The notes beneath the pieces are model-generated. The model was not told where the DNA came from, searched no databases, and was given only the letters and a program-made list of their open reading frames with translations. From contig OY783196.1 of NCBI GenBank assembly GCA_963678675.1, positions 30,172,827 through 30,236,826 of the forward strand: DNA of 64,000 nucleotides, written 5' to 3'. Each line of letters begins with the position of its first letter. The first letter of the stretch is position 1. Origin of the DNA: Xiphydria camelus. Its lineage: Eukaryota > Arthropoda > Insecta > Hymenoptera > Xiphydriidae. Position numbers and translations under genes: made by a program. Below, piece after piece: positions 24,001-36,000 of this stretch.

Positions 24001-27000
24001 ATCGAAGCCTGGCGAAAAAACCCCGGCCTTTTGCACCCCCTTGTCTAATTTCGCGTCTGGTGGTTCGGCGTAATTAACACGATCGTCGTTTGCTTCTCTC
24101 GTTTCAGGTGCGCACCTTGTTCGTGAGCGGCTTGCCGATGGACGCTAAACCGAGGGAGCTCTACCTGCTTTTCAGAGCGTACGAGGTGAGTTCATTTGCC
24201 GTGCGTGCTCTTTTCCTTTCCTCGCGCCGCTTCCCGGAGGCTGCGTGACGAAATTACGTCGCGCCCTCTCCGTCAATATCGATCAACGAGGACGTCGCGC
24301 GATGTGTTGACACTTTGGAATTTCGATGCGCTATTTTCTCACCGCTGGAGTTAATCTTTAAAGGAGTATCGTGATTCGCGGAGCCACGAAGAAACAGCTC
24401 GAAGAGAAAATCAGCGCGAAACGAGAGAAAGAATATCCGAGGCAGTCTTCTCCGTCGTAATAATTTTCCAACGACGAGAATCGACGCTTCTCGGCTCTCT
24501 CTCGCGCGCGCGCACGCGTTTTTCTACCGCTTCGACGGTACGATAATGTCACCGTTCGGGGCCCCAGTATCGGCGTCTCGCTGAGAAACTCATTCTCCGT
24601 ACGGCGAACAAAGGCGAAGACGCGGCTTCCCTCGCGCTCCGCGGCGGGGCTTCGACGGTTCCTCCTCGATTAATCCCGCGCGTGTGGATTAAGAAAAACG
24701 AGGGAAAGGCGTTCGAACGTCAAGGCTCCGCCTCTCCCGCCGCACGGAACGAAAAAGGGAGAAAATGTAGGTCGACGAAAGTATAACGCTAATTTTCTCG
24801 AGACGCCCGTCGCCGGGGGTAGATCGTATACGACCGCTTCTTTGGCTCCGTCGTATCCACAACTCAGCTCGACCGCCACACGCGAGAGCCTAATGGTTTT
24901 TAAAGCCCCGTCAGCCGCGGAGACTCGCGAGAGAGCGACGACTTTTTACCGAATCTCGATCGCCGACTCGCGACGACGTGGATTTCGGACGATCCCGAGG
25001 CTTTACGATCGCTTTCCTCGTTAAACTTGCCGCGAGTGAACGTTCGTATACGGGGTAATGCCCGGATTCGTTCGTCGTCACGGAAGAAAGTTACGAAAGG
25101 GGCCAGTCGCGTCGTTTCGTCCGTATAGCAGCGCGCGATCCGTCTCCTCGATTCCTTCGAGAGAAACGATCGTTATGGCGGTCTAACGGCGATTTTTGGT
25201 CGGTCCCGGAAAAAAGAAATGGACTCGCCGTGTTACTCGTAAAAATGCTGATAACCGCGTAAGACGTTCGCCCGAACGATCGCGCACGCAGCGGGTCCGG
25301 CCGAATTTCCCGCGTCACGGTGAAAGTAGCGATCCATTGAAGTCGCGTACAGCCGGGGGAGAGAAATTGGAGCGATATATGAGGTGAGAAATCAATCCGA
25401 GCGACTCGACACCGCGGTTATGATCGTCGTATCAACAGTCGCCCATTACGAGGGAGCCCTTTTGCTATTTTCCAGTCTGACCCATATTCGCCGGATCGTT
25501 CGCGCGCGCGCGCGCGAGCGACACCCTCGAGGCACTCGTACGTACCTACAACCGGCCGTCGCCGCTGTCGGCCACGTCCGATGGGATGGCGAGAGGAGCG
25601 GCCGGGTTGCGGGGGGTGCGAGCGGCGGAGAGGAACGCACCGTTGAAACGTTCGGGCAATTTAGCGCTACACAGCGCGAGGGACTTTCATTTCGCGGCCG
25701 ATTTTCTCGGCTTTCCGCATCGACGAGGCGTTTCGATCTAAAAAGTCAGTGACCCCGACGATGGCGAGGTTGAGAAGGACAATGCGGAATTTCGGAGAGC
25801 TGCTATCGCGGCGGTGTGTCGCGAATTGGGGAGTAACGTCGTCGAAGTACCGGGACTTACCGTCTGATATTGACATAGGAATCGCGCGAGTGCGTGTGAG
25901 ACACAGATGAATTCGTAAGAGCCTCTTTGTCGCACACTTTTCGTCCTTCCTGAAATTGTCCAGTTAGAGCGTCCGACAGAAAAACTCTGATACAGGGTCT
26001 TCACGTATGTTGTTGACATAGGAATCGTGCGAGTGCGAGTGAGAACGCGGATTAACACTGGTGAACCCATAAGAGTTTCTCTGTCGCACACTGCAACTGA
26101 ACAAGTTCGAGAAGGACGGAGAATGTGCGACAGAGAAACTCTTATGGGTTCACCAGAGAGTGTTAACACTAGAACTACCGCAACCGGTCAATTTGACCGG
26201 TGTCTTATTCAGAGCTCCATTCAACCTCAATTATTTCGTAACCCGTGAGGTTTTTGTCAAAATTGGTAGAATACTTTTTTGTAGAGCACATTTCGGTCTA
26301 CAAAAAAGTTATGTAGCAGTGTGGACGAAAAATCCACGGATAACGAGATAATCACCCGCCAAAACGACCGTCTTATAAAGCGCGACCATTCGGTAGTTCT
26401 AGTGTTAATCTGCGTTCTCACTCGCACTTGCAAGATTCCTACGCCAATATCAGACGATAAGACCTCGTATATCGCGCGATTGCAAAAATGCGGTAACGAA
26501 GGAAATATCGTTGCCGACACGACATTGCTCAGTGAAAATTATCGCGAGTCGATATCGCCTGTTTCCCCCGTGTACACCGCTCTAAACGCGCACGCGCTGC
26601 AGATGTAAACAGTGGCGTTCGCTTTTCTTCGATACACAGGCGACTATTACCGCGGCGGTATCGCGTCGCACGTACGACGTGATACGCGCTTATTGTGCTT
26701 CGGAGTAATCGTGGCACCTACGCGGTTGCCTTCTGTCAGGCGCAAACCGAGGCAACGCCGCGCCTGCGGCAGGCAACCGTTGCGAAACTAATTACGTGTT
26801 CCGAAGTACTAAGCGTACCTATCAGCTTGAGCGCGCGATACGGGCGATGTTCGGCTTCGAACGAATGTGGGTACCGACGCGAGAGCGATATCGCTCGGGA
26901 TATTACGCTACGGGCGAGCGTTACCGTTCGCGAAGGAAACGTCGTTGAGAAATCGTCAGGTTTTTTAGCGGCGGAACGGGTTCAACGAACTCGACGGCGT

Positions 27001-30000
27001 TTCACTGGTGTACATAATCGCGCCCAGTCATTGTCCCCCCCGCGATTGTTCCACACAAACGACTTTTCCTCGAGGAAAAGGGAAGCCGCGACGGCGGGCG
27101 TCGCGCGGTCGAACCGTATCCAATATCGTCTGATGGAGAATATTCGGGATGACCCAACGGCGAGTTTATTGGCTTTCCAAGTGCAAGAGTTAAGCCGCGC
27201 CGCGGTTGCCCTCGTTGCTTGCTCCCGAGTTAAGCCGCGCCAAAAGTGGCGGATTTAACTCGTACGCTCGGCGTGTGACGGCGATTCGCATTTGTACACA
27301 TACGTGTCGCGGCGAAGTGCCGCTATATCGAGGGGGATTTTCTTTTGGCAAAAAATCGAAATCCCTGGAATCGACGATATCCCGAAGGAAATGCGACATC
27401 GTCGATTCAGCGCAACGAAAAATTAGTTCGTCCTCGGGAACTCTTAGTTGCCTCTCGCGTCGTCCCTTACGCGAATTGGTAAGCGCGACCCCGCGTACAC
27501 TCTCGGGGGAGATTTTTCATTTTCAAAGAGAGCCCCGGGAAAATTGATATACCTGTCGCTTTATCATCCCGGACTCTTTCCATCTTTCTCACCCCATTTT
27601 GCGACTTTCGACATTCAAAGAGTTTCCTCCGCAATAACGAGGCTCCGACCGAAGCGCGCGCGTCCGCGTGTATACACGTAGACCCCCCGCCGCGAAGTTT
27701 TGCGTCCGGTCTTGTGCAAACCTCTTTTCATCCTCCTTCTTTTCTCTCTTTTCGTGTACCCTCCTTCTCCCTTTCCACCCCTCTCCTTGAACCTAGCCGA
27801 CGGCTCGGGGCGGCTGCCTGTACGCGCGACTCTGTTACGGATTTTCGGTTTCGATCGTCGGAGCCGAATGATTTTCGGGAATGCGAAATCGAAAGTGTAA
27901 CGAGATGTACATTGAAAGAAATAATTGCTGGTATCAAAAAAATATTTTTCTTAGTCAAGAACATGTGATCTTAAAATTTCTTAAAAATACAGATCTTTGA
28001 TCAAAAAATATCTATTTTTCACTCAAGAATACCTTCGCTGGGACGAGAAGTTTTTCCCGCGCGAAAAAACAATTACTTGAGCCTGCTAAATATTTTCTTG
28101 TATGAAGAAAACCATGGCTTGATCCTGGAATTATGTTTTGATTGAAAAAAGTATTCTTTTGGCACTGGCAATTATTTATCTCAGTGTATGTATCATCAAC
28201 GGGTCGTGTCGATTAGCCGAAGTCAGCTAGGCGTGCGCGCGCGCGTGTATATTCCACCAGATTGGTCATTTTTCTTCATATATGTATGTAGATACATATG
28301 TGAATACATTTAACGATATACGAGTATGTATGTATATCATAATTGAACGGGGTTAACTCGTCTGAATATTCCACGCGTAGAGATTATGCATTTTCATGCA
28401 TTATTATTCCTAGACTTTTATTACGGTCGTAATACGTATGAAGGAATTTCGAATCGTCGGCATACTCCACTTCAGTGGTAATACCTCCCAGATGCAATTG
28501 CCGCACTTTACGCGTACCGTACCAGCCGCAGAAATTATCCTAGCTAAAGCGGACGTCTGCTACTGACGCGAGTAAAAAAGTAATAGGGATATCCGCGAAG
28601 AATTAGCGCGCAGAGTGGTACAAAAGACTCAAATCGTCCGCGTGACGTTCTCCGGCTGCAAGAAGCGCGCGATGTAAAGCGCGCCGGATCTCTTTTCTCC
28701 GCAAACGGCATACATAGTATACGCGCCGTTAGGTACTCGCTCCAGCGCGGGCATACTCGTACGCAGCCGGTAATCTAACTGGCGAGGGAAAGATTAAGAA
28801 AATTTCATTTACACGTCCGACGAAATTTCTTATAAATCGTGGGTAATAGAATTTTCATGAATCGTCAGGATTTCTCGACCGCTAAACTTTTTTATTCAGT
28901 CTCGAGGCTGTCGAGAGAGAGAAAAAAGAAAGAAAGACTCAGTTCGCAGTGTTTTTATTCGGGCCGCCTTTTAGCCCGGTAATGGGAGGCCGCCTCGTGT
29001 TATTAATCATTTTACATTCATTCGGAGCTTTCGCTCGACATCTCTAAAGAGTCGAGGTACGTTCAGTTCACCAACGCGCGCTTCTCCTCTCTGTACGGGT
29101 ATAAGATTACGCGACGTATATGGAAGAAGCGAGCCGCCGAACTCGGCTAAACGAACCGCGCCGCGGTCGAGCGTCATCGGCGTCGGAATAAAGTGGGAGG
29201 CAAGATGTAACGACCGCGAGATGCGACCGTTTGGCGGATCTGCATTCGGGGGAGAGGATTGATTTGAAAAAATATCGAAGTGTCTGGTTCAACGTTTTTT
29301 AAAATTCTTTTCTCGTCTCGTGACACGATAGGTTGTTTAAGCAGATTTGTCGCTGTAATTACCAGCGTGCCGCTGAGCTCCGAATAAAGTCGGCCGTTCG
29401 ATGAACATAATCGCGAAGTTGACTTCCAAACTTTCCCCGTTATCGATTACCCTTCCACTTTTCCGTTCAAGCGTTTATTAAAAGACTTATCCCGCGATAT
29501 ATTTCAAAAATGCGACTCGCGAGGCGAGTGAAAAATAGCGTTCCGTGCCGCGCTCCGGACGTTTATCGCCACCGCGTCCGCCCGAAGGTAGTTAAGCGAC
29601 CGGGGGTAGGTAGATTGTCGGTAATAAGGAGGCTGTACGTCATATTATCGCGTTTTGTGGCATAAACAATTTTAAACTGCAATCCTCTTGAGAGATTCGC
29701 GCCGGAGATTTTGCGCAACCTTTTATAACGCGCCGGATTCGCCGCGCAGCGCACGAACAACGGCGTCGCGACGCTTTTTGACAGCTGCACTTTTACCGAT
29801 AATTTTGTCAGTCCGGCATTGATGCTCGGGTGCGGAAAATTCGGATCACGCTATCGTTTGATAGAATCTCGATTGCGCTGCAACTCGCGCATAAATAAAA
29901 ACGTCTCTCCTATACGCGTTATACATTCTCACGTCGAACGGCGCAGTCACGTAAGCGAGTTCGCACGGAAGATTCGTCGGGAACCAATTATTTTTACATC

Positions 30001-33000
30001 TCGCGCGAGTAATCGCGGAAGATGCGCGTAATTACCGCGCGAGATGTAACGCAATCACGGGATACGGCGTCTCCGGTGCGCCTCTGGCGGGCGTCGGCGT
30101 TGCCTCGCGCGACGCGAGGTCGTCGTAAATTAATCGTCGAAACGTTTGTTTCAGGGCTACGAGGGATCCCTGTTAAAGGTCACGAGTAAAAATGGGAAAA
30201 CGGCATCGGTGAGTTGAGTTTTCGTTCGTCCGTCGACGGATATTACGTCGATATCGATTCGCGCATTCGGCTTTGCGTCCGTCGCCGACGATTACGCGCG
30301 GCAACGCGATACCGTCGCGTAACGCTTCCAGGAAGGAGCGCGACGGAAATGCTTTCGGAGCACGGAAAATTGTTACGAACGGGAGCCGGAGGTCTTTCGC
30401 GTGAACGCGGCTCGCGAGCCTCCTCCTCCTCCTCCTCCTCCTCACCCTCCGCCTCCTCGTTCGCTGGCACGGTTAGGTACGACTGTACGAATCAATACAG
30501 GACAGCCCGCGCCTGCCGTCTGTTCGCTTCGATAACAATTTCTAGAATTACGCGAAGAAACGCGGATCTCCTCCCGATCCGAATTAAAAGGGAGACCCGC
30601 GTGCGTCATCGTATAAATTACGCCGCACGAAACGCGTGCGGCACGTATACCGGCGCAGCGTGTAAACCGTGCACGCGCGTTAACGGCGCCGGTATCGACT
30701 TTCGTTCGGTCGCGCGCGCATCGGATTTACCGTGAGGATACCGTCGGCTTATTGCTGTTGCTGTACTTTTTTCACGAGAAACGACGCGATATTATTTGTA
30801 CCTCTTTCTCTTGAATTTTCAGCCGGTCGGTTTCGTGACTTTTCACACGAGAGCCGGAGCGGAGGCGGCGAAGCAAGACCTGCAGGTAATAACAACTGCG
30901 CACCTACCGAGAGCGGAAACGAATTGAAGGAGAGAGAGAGAGAGAGAGAGAGAACGAAAAAATCTACGCGTTGCCTTTCCGTCCCCCGCCGATTTTTCCC
31001 ACCCCAACTTATACTTACAACTAGTTGGCACGGGTTAACGCTACATAGTTCTCCCCTAGTTTCTCTTCCATAGTTGTGTACGACCTGGGAAAGAGCGTAG
31101 TGACCCTACATTATACTTGTATACGTATCGATACTGTATTGGTATGACGCTGGTTGCACCGTGTGATAATTATCGATAAGATGTTCCTTTTTGCCTACAT
31201 ACGAGCGCCTCACTTTCATTATTTCTCTTTACTCCACATCACGCAACTGACTTCACGCAAATGGCAATCATGCTCCCCCCTTTTCTTCCAAACGTGAAAC
31301 CGACGATTACGCCGTACCCCGATTACCGTCGCGAACGTGAAAACGTCCCTTTGTCGGACGACCACGATCGCTCGACGACGAATGCCTCCCCCGCTATTTG
31401 TGGACGAACGAACGACCCATTCGCAACCCGCCCCCCGAAGAACGCGCGGGTGACCCGGCCGGATTCTAGTGGCGGTTCGATTTTTTTTCCTCATTCTCGC
31501 GAAATTGATTTTCGAGCGACTCGATTTTTTGCGCGCCGCGTCCGGAAATCGTTCTTCGAGGATTCGGAAGATCTGTCGATCCTCCATCACGAAGGGCAAT
31601 CGTTGACGTCAAGTCATTCGTGCGATCATCCGGGACACTCGACGCTCGATCCGCTTTCCCCGTCCACCGTCCGACTTCACGTGTGCTCCTCGTTTACTAA
31701 TTTAGGGATCTATTTGCAGCAGGGGGTTAGATTCGATCCTGATATGCCACAAACCATACGTTTGGAATTTGCAAAAAGTAACACAAAGGTTAGCAAACCC
31801 AAGCAACCAGCCGCTGCAGCAGCCACCTCGCACCCCGCTCTGATGCACCCTCTAACTGGACGTAAGTATGCACCGCCACTCGTTCACCTCGCTAATACGT
31901 TCACCCCTCACCCACTGCACCGACTCTTCCAAAGTCTCACGGTTCTCGAGATCTCTTCACTCGTCGATGGTGTACAAAAAAAAAACGAACTCGAATACGC
32001 AGCGTCCGACTCTGGAATGAACCTTCCTCGGGCATCCTCGAAACGCGGTGTCGTTGCGCACGAGAAGGGTGTGTACCCCTTTATTCCCCTTCGTCTCTCG
32101 CTTCGATCGGCGCGAAACGCATTCCCGGCGACGGTCTCATCGCCGCGTTAAAATAATCAACTCGCTCGCGGCGTTCCGAGAGTGAAATAAATCGGGGCGA
32201 AGAGTCTGAAAGCGAATAGATCGGAGCGGAAGTCCATTCGGACGTCCGGACCGGATAATCCATTTCCGACGTGTATCGTCGCGTCGAAACGACGCTCCGT
32301 TCTGTGCCGAGCGAGACACCGCGCGACGAGGAAGGCTCCAGGAATGTTTGTATCGGAATCTTCGACGGTGCACGGAGAAAAAAAAATCAGCAAATCTGAC
32401 TAAATTGGTGGTCACGGGCGGGGAAACGCCGATCTGGTTACTCGGATTAAATGATTTGGTTATAGTGGTTAAAAATTGTCAAACGAAAACAAATCGATAC
32501 CTTGCTTTGAAAACCTCGTAAGTGCAATTTTTCACAAAAATGCCATTTATAGCTTACTGTGTGTTCAGATTTTAAACCTTAACGCAGTAAGCTATAAATG
32601 GCATTTTTGTCAAAAATTGCACTTACGAGGTTTTCAAAGTAAGGTATCGAAATTGTCTAGAAAATGATTAGTTCGAGTAACTTGATCTGCGTTGCCCCGC
32701 CCGTGACCGCTGATTGAGCCGTTGGTAAACCAGAATGGTGTAAGTCACATTTTATGTAAGCTGAGATTATTTGACTGCAAAGTTAAGTACAATTGGAAAA
32801 GCCTGTCTAGATGATACGAAACGGATACTTTAAATGGTACATATCTGTTTTGTATCATCCAGACAGATTTTTCAAATCGTACTTAACTTTGCAGTCAAAT
32901 AATCTCAGCTTACATAAAACGTGACTTACACCATTCTGGTTTTCAACGGCTCAATTTAGTCTGATCTATCACATTTTTCTCTCAGTGTATACGCTAGGAC

Positions 33001-36000
33001 CGCATTACGTGTATCATTTTAATAGGTACGTATATAAGGTCGAAAAGCGCGCGACTCCAGGAGATCAGTTCCAGGGATTCGAACGTCTCTGTCGCACGTG
33101 ACGCGAAGCGTTCTCTCGCGAACGATTCCTCGGACGCGTCCGCAGCGCTCGCGTCGGGATTCTTCTCGACGGAAGAACGTGTGACGTACCTATCGATCGC
33201 ATATTGTACAACGTCCTTCGGAGATTACCCGCACGCGAGCGCGCGCCTGTTTGCCACGCGGTTCGCATTTTGCGCGTTCGTGCGTTACGTACGCCTTCCT
33301 GCGTAATTATGTAGGATACACGCGCTACGTAGGGATGACATCGCGGTATGTCACACTACGCATTCGAGCGGAGGTCAGCGCGAAACGATCGAACCGAACC
33401 GAAAAAGTTTTACCACGGCGCGAAGGAATTCTAGCCTTGACCGGTTTTATCGCTCGTTATCTCTCATTGTCCGTTACTTCCTCGCAATTAGTCGTTGTCG
33501 TCGTCGTTGTCGTTATAACGCAGAGGAATTTTTTTTCCTCGGGAAACGGCGAGAATATACAAATTGACGCGCGTATTCGCACAGATGATATAATTCGCGT
33601 AAATATCTTTGGAATTCATTTCTTCCCGATATTTTCAATTAATCATCCATCGGGCAACGATGTCTATAGCTTAGCCGCGAGGTACACGTATATCCAAAGG
33701 CGAATTCACCGGCGAGTTCCCGTAAGAAACTTTCGTCGTCATCCTCTTCCTCGGAACTCGGTAATCGTCCGATCGTTCGTTTTACGATCCCGAGTTGCTC
33801 TCGGGAATTCGCGCTACGTTGCGCCGTTTAACGTTCTATGGGAGAAAACTGAAGGAGAACGCCGGCCCGAGATCGTTCCGAGAATCTCGCTCCTCGCCGC
33901 CTTACGATTCCTACTTCCGACGCGATTATCCGCGGCGTTCTTTTCCCGACGAGAAATACGAGCGCGCGCGGTCGTTCATTCCCACCGGAAATTTCGGAAG
34001 CGGTCCGATGTGAAAATGATCTCGGTGCTCATGCGATCCATTCTGGGCGCGTCTTTACGCGCGGCATCCGAAGAATCGCGTCGAAATCGCCTCACGATTC
34101 GAGTCGCGCTCGGAATCCGAGTGCCGGAAGTCAGGGGCGCGAGAGAGCCGCGATTTCGAGGCGGCGCAGTGCGAGAACGCGCGCTCAAAAAGAGATACGA
34201 GACAATTTTGCAAAATGCCCTCCGTGTCTCGCGCATTCAAAGCAGCTCGATTCGAGAGGGAGATGCGCGGCGTCATGGAAATTTGCCAGATCCGCCCCCG
34301 CGGTACGTTCATATTTCAAAAGTCAAATTTATATACCCGGATCACAGAGCGAGAGAGACAGAGGGCGAAGGAGGAACTTTGGACAGCTCGCACACGCGTT
34401 GGTGGAAACTTTCTCTCTCCCATCCCCCTGCACCTTCCGGGGCACCCTCCGCGTGATGTGACGTATGACTGCGCGGTACTGCAGATGCCGCGTGAAATAA
34501 ACTCGTCACGTATCTTCTCGAACAACGGGATGTACGGAGATACAGCCACCCGAATAATGGCTGCACGCCGGTACGCGTGGATCCGATCGATAATAATCCT
34601 GCGTTGCAGTCGTATACGGGTTTGGCGTATTTTATTTAACGTAGCTACGCGGACCATCGATGCGCTACTTTGTAATAAAAACAAAGAGCACGTGGCTCGA
34701 CCGCCACTCCGCCAATGCACAGCGATCGCTTTCCGGAACGAAAGATCGGGCATCGAAACGATGTTTACATCGATATAGCGCGCGTTGCCTCGCGCTAGCA
34801 CGCCTCGTGACCCTCGTCACCTTGACGCACCCTGTACCGCGGGCTGCGAACCGTGTCTCTCGACGATCCTGACTTTGAGGCGTGCTCGCGTAACCGCGCT
34901 TCGTTGTTGATAATTCTTCCGGATCGATCGCGTGCGTTACGTGGGACGGAATCGGTACAACGAATAAGGTTCCGATTAATTCGATATAGACATTTTTTTT
35001 ATCGCGGATTCAAAAAATTCGGGCAAAATTATCTATATCCCGTGTTTTTTTCTTTTTCATTTTCGGCCTTATTTTGGCTGGAAAACGATATTTAGAAATG
35101 CAGAATGCCATCTAAAAATTCGGAAACGAAGTCCACTGGAACTGATCCGACGACGAGCGTCGCGCTCGGGATTTAGCGACTAACGAGTGTTACGCGCGCG
35201 TGAACGATCGTTGGGTATTCCGAGGACGCGAAATGCGAGGGAAACAAAGCGAGAGACCCGAAACGCCGTGCGCAACGGGACAAATCCATTAAAACCTGAT
35301 CGACTCTCTTGCAGACCTGGGGAGCCCATTCTTCCCCGGCGGTCCCGAGCTCTGGCACCATCCACTGGCGTACTCGACGGCTGGCGAATTACCCGGGACC
35401 CTGCAACACGCGACACTGGTCCACCCCGCGTTACACCCTCAGGTCCCCGTACGTTCCTATCTTTGACTATCTGCAGACAAAGCTCTGGAGCCGCCGACGA
35501 GCGCCCCGATGCACGTTAGTGATACATGATACATCGTTATAATCGTATATATCATACCGCCGGTACAGCAGAGAGTGGTCCGCATTACTAACGATCGTAA
35601 TAATGACGAGGATTCGATATAGGTACCGCGGGCGTTGCAGCGCTTCTCGGTTTGCGCGGGGAATTTCTCGCCCCCCACCGCTCCTATACAATGTATAACC
35701 GAAGCACAGACAATTAGTTAGCCGCCTCGACGTTACTGCAAATACGATACATCGTCGATCTTACGTCGTCGATTTGAGAGCGTGTGACGGTCGAGGAAAG
35801 CACACATTCGTCTTTTCGGTATTTTCGTTTAATACCGCGAAGTACGCGCGCGCGCGCGATGATCCCCGGATTGGGAGTACGTCTCCGTAGAGTGCAATTC
35901 GATTTGTAAACGATTTTCCGCAATCGCAGGTTCGAAAATGTGGGCAAAATTAGCAACCCCGTGTTTTTTCATCATTCATTTTCGGCCTTATCTGAGCTGG

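Larger units (their letters stand above)
12053..24107 (+). other. cpo: cpo intron 1 (12 kb)
   Basis: This is GC- and CpG-rich intronic DNA with many chance frames, none recognisable. It contains foldback elements at 12686-12909, 14827-14914, 15020-15201, 19165-19603, 23128-23240 and 23704-23806, and dispersed repeat copies near 18165-18500 and 21025-21330. No further cpo exon was recognised. Confidence 0.8.
24186..30154 (+). other. cpo: cpo intron 2
   Basis: There is no recognisable exon. It contains the nested foldback/piggyBac-like MITE pair near 25.86-26.46 kb, a MITE at 27909-28188, and otherwise unremarkable CpG-rich DNA. Confidence 0.75.
32371..32986. mobile_element. Large CACNGAG-ended MITE with two long hairpins
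   Basis: The ends are CACGGAGAAAAAA and TTTTTCTCTCAGTG. Similar ends and inner landmarks (AACTGATAAAT-like, CTGCGTTxCC, CCGATTTAGTC) occur at 37090-37295 and 61538-62076, defining a family. The interior is filled by two palindromes: arms 32495-32559/32585-32649 and arms 32716-32826/32844-32952. Confidence 0.75.
31862..35314 (+). other. cpo: cpo intron 5
   Basis: The intron contains the large MITE with two long hairpins (32371-32986) and a partial copy of repeat family R near 34985-35100. The remainder shows no recognisable exon. Confidence 0.75.
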
